Positions 60,263 to 64,000 of a DNA stretch of 64,000 bases are shown piece after piece. The stretch comes from Dyella sp. OK004 (GTDB lineage Bacteria; Pseudomonadota; Gammaproteobacteria; Xanthomonadales; Rhodanobacteraceae): contig NZ_FOZI01000004.1 in assembly GCF_900114495.1 (NCBI RefSeq), positions 248,001-312,000 of the forward strand, read 5' to 3'. Below the pieces are notes generated by a model, which was not told the DNA's origin, did not search any database, and saw nothing but the letters and a program-made list of their open reading frames with translations. A program made the translations under genes and the position numbers. Every line of letters begins with the position of its first letter. The stretch's first letter is position 1.

Positions 60263-61010
60263 GCAAGAAGACGCTGACAGCCTGGAGCAGGGCCTGTTCT
60301 CGCATCTGATCGAACTACGCTCACGCCTGCTCAAGGCGGTGGTGACCGTAGTGCTGGTACTGCTGGTGCTGGCGCCATTCGCCAATCGTTTGTATACCGA
60401 GCTGGCCGCGCCGCTGGTGGCGCGCCTGCCGGAAGGCGCGCACCTGATCGCCACCGAAGTGGCCAGCCCGTTCGTGACGCCGCTGAAGCTGGCGTTCTAC
60501 GCGGCGCTGTTCATCAGCATGCCGATGATCCTTTATCAGCTGTGGGCCTTCGTCAGCCCCGGCCTGTACAAGCATGAGAAGCGCCTAGCGCGGCCGCTGC
60601 TGGGCGCGGCACTGGTGCTGTTCTACACCGGCGCCGCGTTTGCCTACTTTCTGGTGCTGCCGGCGGCGTTCCGTTTCCTCACTGCGGTGACACCGCAGGG
60701 TGTGGAGATGATGACCGACATCACGCATTACCTCGACTTCGTGATGCTGATGTTCTTCGCCTTCGGCCTGTGCTTCGAGGTGCCGGTGGCGGTGGTGATC
60801 CTCGCCGCGATCGGCGTGGTCAATCTCGAACAGCTGCGCGGCGGTCGCCGCTATGCCATCGTCGGCGCGTTCGCCATTGCGGCTTTCATCACACCGCCGG
60901 ATATCACTTCGATGGTGATGCTGGCGATTCCGATGTGCTTCCTCTATGAATTGGGTGTGCTGGCGGTGCGCTGGCTGGTGAAGCCGGCACCTGCATCCGC
61001 TGCTGATTGA
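60249..61010 (+). CDS. tatC: Sec-independent protein translocase subunit TatC
   Basis: A 253-residue core Tat component with six membrane helices. The family's SHLIELRSRLLKAV start, the periplasmic ASPFVTPLKLAFY loop and the FVSPGLYKHEKRL block, which holds the signal-peptide binding region, are present; GRRYAIVGAFAIAAFITPPD lies in the last helices. The length is normal. It overlaps tatB by 14 bp and is followed after 5 bp by the DUF985 gene. Confidence 0.96.
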   Translation: MAAPEQEDADSLEQGLFSHLIELRSRLLKAVVTVVLVLLVLAPFANRLYTELAAPLVARLPEGAHLIATEVASPFVTPLKLAFYAALFISMPMILYQLWAFVSPGLYKHEKRLARPLLGAALVLFYTGAAFAYFLVLPAAFRFLTAVTPQGVEMMTDITHYLDFVMLMFFAFGLCFEVPVAVVILAAIGVVNLEQLRGGRRYAIVGAFAIAAFITPPDITSMVMLAIPMCFLYELGVLAVRWLVKPAPASAAD

Positions 61011-61015
61011 GATCC

Positions 61016-61483
61016 ATGCCAACCCATCCGCGCGCCGCAGAACTGATCGCCACCCTTCAGCTGCAGCCGCACGTGGAGGGTGGGCACTACAGGCGCTTTC
61101 ATACCGCCGCCGCTCCGGATGGCGTCCGCCCGCCGCTCAGCGCCATCCACTTCCTGCTGGCCGACGGCGAGATCAGCGACTGGCATGTGGTGGATGCGGA
61201 CGAGGCCTGGCATTACGTGGAGGGGGCACCTGTCGAGCTGCTGGTGTATCACCCGGCCGAAGGTCGCCTGGAGCGCCGCCGTCTAGGATCGCTCGCCGAT
61301 GGCGGCACACCCGCGCACGTGGTGCCGGCGCATGCATGGCAGGCGGCACGGCCGCTGGGTGACTACACTCTGGTCACCTGCATCGTGGCGCCCGCTTTCG
61401 AATTCGCCGGCTTCCGCCTGCTCGACGACAGCGATGCCTTCGCCGCGCGACTGCGCCCGCTGCTCGCCGAAACGTCCATGTAG
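61016..61483 (+). CDS. DUF985 cupin-like protein
   Basis: A 155-residue RmlC-like cupin starting MPTHPRAAELIATLQLQPHV. The DUF985 pattern EGGHYRRF ... SAIHFLLADGEISDWHVVDA-DEAWHYVEGAPVELLVY and HVVPAHAWQAARPLGDYTLV is clear. Structures of this family show a single cupin barrel, probably acting on sugars or small ligands; the reaction is unknown. The ATG at 61016 lies 5 bp after tatC, so it is on the tat transcript. Its TAG stop (61481-61483) is part of a REP element. Confidence 0.9.
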   Translation: MPTHPRAAELIATLQLQPHVEGGHYRRFHTAAAPDGVRPPLSAIHFLLADGEISDWHVVDADEAWHYVEGAPVELLVYHPAEGRLERRRLGSLADGGTPAHVVPAHAWQAARPLGDYTLVTCIVAPAFEFAGFRLLDDSDAFAARLRPLLAETSM

Positions 61484-61506
61484 GAGCGCACCGGGTGCGC
61501 TCCTAC
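61480..61506. repeat. GTAG-type REP palindrome between convergent genes
   Basis: GTAGGAGCGCACC, one central base, GGTGCGCTCCTAC: a perfect 13-bp inverted repeat. Its outer TAGs are the stop codons of the DUF985 gene (+) and the TonB receptor (-). It is the same core as the doublet at 34485-34598. Confidence 0.9.
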
Positions 61507-63605
61507 AGTTCCAGTTGGGCGCCGAACATCATGCTGCGTCCTGGCGCCGGCTCGTAGAAGCGTCCGTTGGATTCGTTGACGATGACCGAGCCGATGACAT
61601 GGCGGTCGAAAAGATTGTCGACGCGTGCGCTGAGGTGGAGGCGGGTAGCGCCAAGATCGATGCCGTAGCCAAGATCGACACCGGTCAACAGATACCCGGC
61701 TGCGCGTGCGCTGTCGCGGTCATCCACAGGAATTGCGCCGACGCCTTGCCATTCCACACCCATGCGCCAGCCCAGCGCGCTGCCGCGCTCGATGCGCAGC
61801 GAGCCGTAGTTTTCAGGCACGCCGGGAATGCGCGAGCCGGCGGGTACGGTGACAGTGGGGCTACTGGTGCGGAAGCTGCTGAGAAAGCGCGCCTGCACAT
61901 GCGTCGCGCCAAGTAGCACCCGCCAGCCATCGCCGAGGTCGCCGCGCAGCGACGCCTCGATACCCTGTCGCCGGCTGCGCCCGATATTGCGATAGCTGGC
62001 ACGGCCGCCGGTGTTGTCGGCAACGGCCAGTTCGTTGCGGCTATCGGCGCGGAATAGGGCGGTATCGAGTTCCCAGTCACTAGCTGGCTGCCAATTCGCA
62101 CCGAGCTCGCCTTGCCGGCTGCGCGAAGGACGCAGATTGAGGGCGAGGCCGGCGCCGCCATCGGCGCGATAGCCGAGCTCGGCGAATGTCGGCGTTTCAA
62201 AACCTTCGCCGTAGCTGGCGTAGAAACGCAGCTTTTCTCCAGGCCGGTACTGCAGGCCTAGCACGGGCGTGGTGGCGCCGTAGCTTACCTGTCCGCTGTC
62301 GTCGGGATTGCCCGGCGCGATGTAGCGATCACGCGAACGGAAATGCACCTCGCTATGCCGCACCCCGGCGAGCAGCGACCACTGCGCAGCGAAGTGCCAG
62401 TACAGCTGGGCGTAAGGGTCGAGATTCCACACGCGATCGTCTTCATCGCGACGCAGGCGGCCGGTGACGCCGAGCACATTGCCGGCGAAGTTCTCGTAGC
62501 CGCGGCGATGCTGGTCCTGATCGTCGTAACTGAGCCCGAGCACCAGCTCCAACGGACGACCGGCGAAAGTGGCGCGGCGAGTCCAGCGCGTGTCGAGGCC
62601 GCCGTAGCGGGTGTCGAGATCGACCACCCCACCGGCGTTGAGTGGGTTGCGCTGCGCGACGACCGGCACAGACAGCATCTGCTGCACGCCGCGCTGGCCG
62701 TAGTAGGCCATCACGCGCCACTGCGTCTGCCCATCCGGCGCGAACTCATAGACCGCGCCGCCCTGGGTCTGGTGCACGCTCTTGCGCGTATTGAATTGAT
62801 CCGCCGCAGCGGGTGCCTGCCGCGGATCGGCCGCGACTTGGGCGCGGGTCAGCCCAAGCGGATCCTGCGCCTGCGGCAGCGCCAGGGTGCTGAATACCAG
62901 CGTGAGATGTCCCGCCCTGCCCAGGTCGAAACCAAGCCGCGCGTTGCCGGATTCCCGCTGCGCGCGGCTGTGGTCGCGATAGCCGGCGGTCTGGAAATGC
63001 GACAGAGCCAGGTTGTAGTCGAACGGGCCATCCGCACCACGCGTCGACAGGCCAAGCCGCATGCTCGCGTTGCTGCCAGCGAACAGGCCTACCCGCGTCT
63101 GCGCCGGGGTACTTCCCTCGGCACTCCATAGCTGCACCACGCCGCCGGAGGCGTTGCCGTACAGCGCGGAGAATGGCCCGCGCAGCACTTCCACCCGTTC
63201 CGCCGCGTCCAGGCTGAAATGCGAAAGCTGTCCCTGGCCATCGGGCATGGTGGCGGGAATGCCATCGGCATACAGCCGCACACCGCGCACGCCAAACGTG
63301 GAGCGCGCGCCGAAGCCGCGCAACGACAACTGCTCGTCCTGCGCATAGTTCTGCCGGTCGCGGGCCAGTACACCGGGCACGCCGATCAAGGCCTCCGAGA
63401 GATTCACGCCCGGCTTGCCGCTATCCGCCGGTGCCACGGTGACCACGCTGAGTGAGGCAGGGAGATCGAACGGGGGGATATCGAGCCGCACGGCGTTGAC
63501 CTGCACCGCCGGCAGGGTGGTGTCGGCCGCCCAGCCGGAGACGGCGAACAGCATGCATGCCACCGCAATCGTCCCGCCCCTGACCGCGCTCATCCGCCGT
63601 CCCAT
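61503..63605 (-). CDS. TonB-dependent outer-membrane receptor
   Basis: A 700-residue receptor: signal peptide (GTIAVACMLFAVSGWAADTT), a plug domain (LPAVQVNAVRLDIPPFDLPA ... NLSEALIGVPGVLARDRQNY ... LSLRGFGARSTFGVRGVRLY ... RVEVLRGPFSALYGNASGGV) and a 22-strand barrel with aromatic girdles, ending RSMMFGAQLEL. The start at 63605 gives the signal; 63593 is an alternative ATG. The barrel ends in Leu rather than Phe. The plug sequence resembles FecA/CirA-type receptors for siderophores or vitamins, including cobalamin, but the ligand cannot be named. It is divergent from the EnvC-like gene over 61 bp. Confidence 0.9.
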   Translation of the reverse strand: MGRRMSAVRGGTIAVACMLFAVSGWAADTTLPAVQVNAVRLDIPPFDLPASLSVVTVAPADSGKPGVNLSEALIGVPGVLARDRQNYAQDEQLSLRGFGARSTFGVRGVRLYADGIPATMPDGQGQLSHFSLDAAERVEVLRGPFSALYGNASGGVVQLWSAEGSTPAQTRVGLFAGSNASMRLGLSTRGADGPFDYNLALSHFQTAGYRDHSRAQRESGNARLGFDLGRAGHLTLVFSTLALPQAQDPLGLTRAQVAADPRQAPAAADQFNTRKSVHQTQGGAVYEFAPDGQTQWRVMAYYGQRGVQQMLSVPVVAQRNPLNAGGVVDLDTRYGGLDTRWTRRATFAGRPLELVLGLSYDDQDQHRRGYENFAGNVLGVTGRLRRDEDDRVWNLDPYAQLYWHFAAQWSLLAGVRHSEVHFRSRDRYIAPGNPDDSGQVSYGATTPVLGLQYRPGEKLRFYASYGEGFETPTFAELGYRADGGAGLALNLRPSRSRQGELGANWQPASDWELDTALFRADSRNELAVADNTGGRASYRNIGRSRRQGIEASLRGDLGDGWRVLLGATHVQARFLSSFRTSSPTVTVPAGSRIPGVPENYGSLRIERGSALGWRMGVEWQGVGAIPVDDRDSARAAGYLLTGVDLGYGIDLGATRLHLSARVDNLFDRHVIGSVIVNESNGRFYEPAPGRSMMFGAQLEL

Positions 63606-63666
63606 AGATGACTGAGCTTTCGATGGTAGCGGAGACTTTAAAGAAGCTCTTAGGGATAATCGGCCG

Positions 63667-64000
63667 ATGCCAAGACACCAGCATTCCGCCCGTCGTTGCG
63701 TCCGCGGCCTGATCGGTGCCGCGATCCTCCTTGTGGGTTTCGCCGCTGTACCCGCCATGGCGCAGGACGCCAAGACCAAAGCGGAACAAGCCGACGCGCA
63801 GAAGAAACTCGCCGACGTGCGCAGCAAGATGGAAGCGCTGGCGAAGGAGCAGGCGGAAACCGCCGCCAAGCGCGACAGCGCCAGCGCTGAACTATCCAAG
63901 CAGGCCAACGCCGTGGCCGGCGCCGCGCGCGCGGTGCGGCAGACCGATAGCGATCTGACCGCCAAACAGCGTGAGCTGGACAAGCTCCAGCAGCAGCGCG
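63667..64000 (+). CDS. envC: Murein hydrolase activator EnvC-like, 5' part only
   Basis: The first 111 codons of a gene that leaves the window. It has a signal peptide (RGLIGAAILLVGFAAVPAMA) followed by a coiled coil of charged heptads (AEQADAQKKLADVRSKMEAL and onwards, KRDSASAELSKQANAV). This is the layout of EnvC/NlpD-type activators of cell-separation amidases, whose LytM domain would lie beyond the edge. The start ATG at 63667 has AGGGA about 13 bp upstream. Assignment rests on the signal plus coiled coil and is less certain than for complete genes. Confidence 0.7.
   Translation, partial: MPRHQHSARRCVRGLIGAAILLVGFAAVPAMAQDAKTKAEQADAQKKLADVRSKMEALAKEQAETAAKRDSASAELSKQANAVAGAARAVRQTDSDLTAKQRELDKLQQQR

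Overview
The window is a GC-rich, gene-dense chromosomal segment from a gammaproteobacterium, most likely of the order Xanthomonadales and probably family Rhodanobacteraceae (Dyella/Rhodanobacter-like). The assignment rests on gene content and protein character (ZapE, DUF2167, monomeric NADP-isocitrate dehydrogenase, SYLF-tatABC neighbourhood, Clp-type TGTGA-N6-TCACA boxes, GTAG-type REP elements). It was made by eye without any database search. No rRNA, tRNA, CRISPR array, insertion sequence or prophage was recognised.

Layout. 1-3.1 kb: a BlaI/M56 repressor-sensor pair behind twin BlaI operators, then a small membrane protein with an SPFH lipoprotein, and a DUF2076 protein. 3.1-8.2 kb: a class Ia ribonucleotide reductase operon (nrdA, DUF4180, nrdB) read leftwards from a strong promoter with two DnaA-box-like sites and a cobalamin riboswitch in its leader. 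The operon is flanked by two inverted copies of a dispersed repeat. 8.3-12.6 kb: housekeeping genes (zapE, alpha/beta hydrolase, acpH), a ParE-type toxin-antitoxin pair and a membrane-anchored cytochrome c. 12.9-20.9 kb: an MdtABC-type RND efflux system. 20.9-29.8 kb: a LysM protein, a lipoprotein, a cupin, a di-haem peroxidase, monomeric icd, a flavin reductase, ArsR and LysR regulators and DUF2167.

30.0-34.5 kb: a three-gene porin-cytochrome module. It encodes a decaheme MtrA/PioA-type cytochrome, an MtrB/PioB outer-membrane barrel and a dihaem c4-type cytochrome, the parts needed to move electrons across the outer membrane. 34.5-41.4 kb: dbpA, an unusual cupin-DUF2867 protein under an ArsR regulator, rluF, a YadGH-type ABC exporter and a ferredoxin-NADP reductase. 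41.5-47.3 kb: a chaperone-usher fimbria operon (pilin, chaperone, usher, tip subunit) plus a small fimbrial-like secreted protein. Both have paired Clp-type boxes upstream. 47.4-53.7 kb: a locus with a membrane protein, an XRE regulator, an S33 peptidase and a NatAB ABC exporter behind a doubled operator, then a lipoprotein M49-like metallopeptidase whose ribosome-binding site lies in a perfect hairpin. 54-64 kb: an aspartyl-protease/PDZ protein, an AraC regulator, a hydrolase with hemH, a SYLF protein, tatABC, a DUF985 cupin, a TonB receptor and the start of an EnvC-like gene.

Two short REP elements at convergent gene ends each supply the TAG stop codons of both flanking genes. The most interesting regions are the outer-membrane electron conduit, the B12/DnaA-controlled nrd operon with its embedded DUF4180 gene, and the cupin-DUF2867 fusion.
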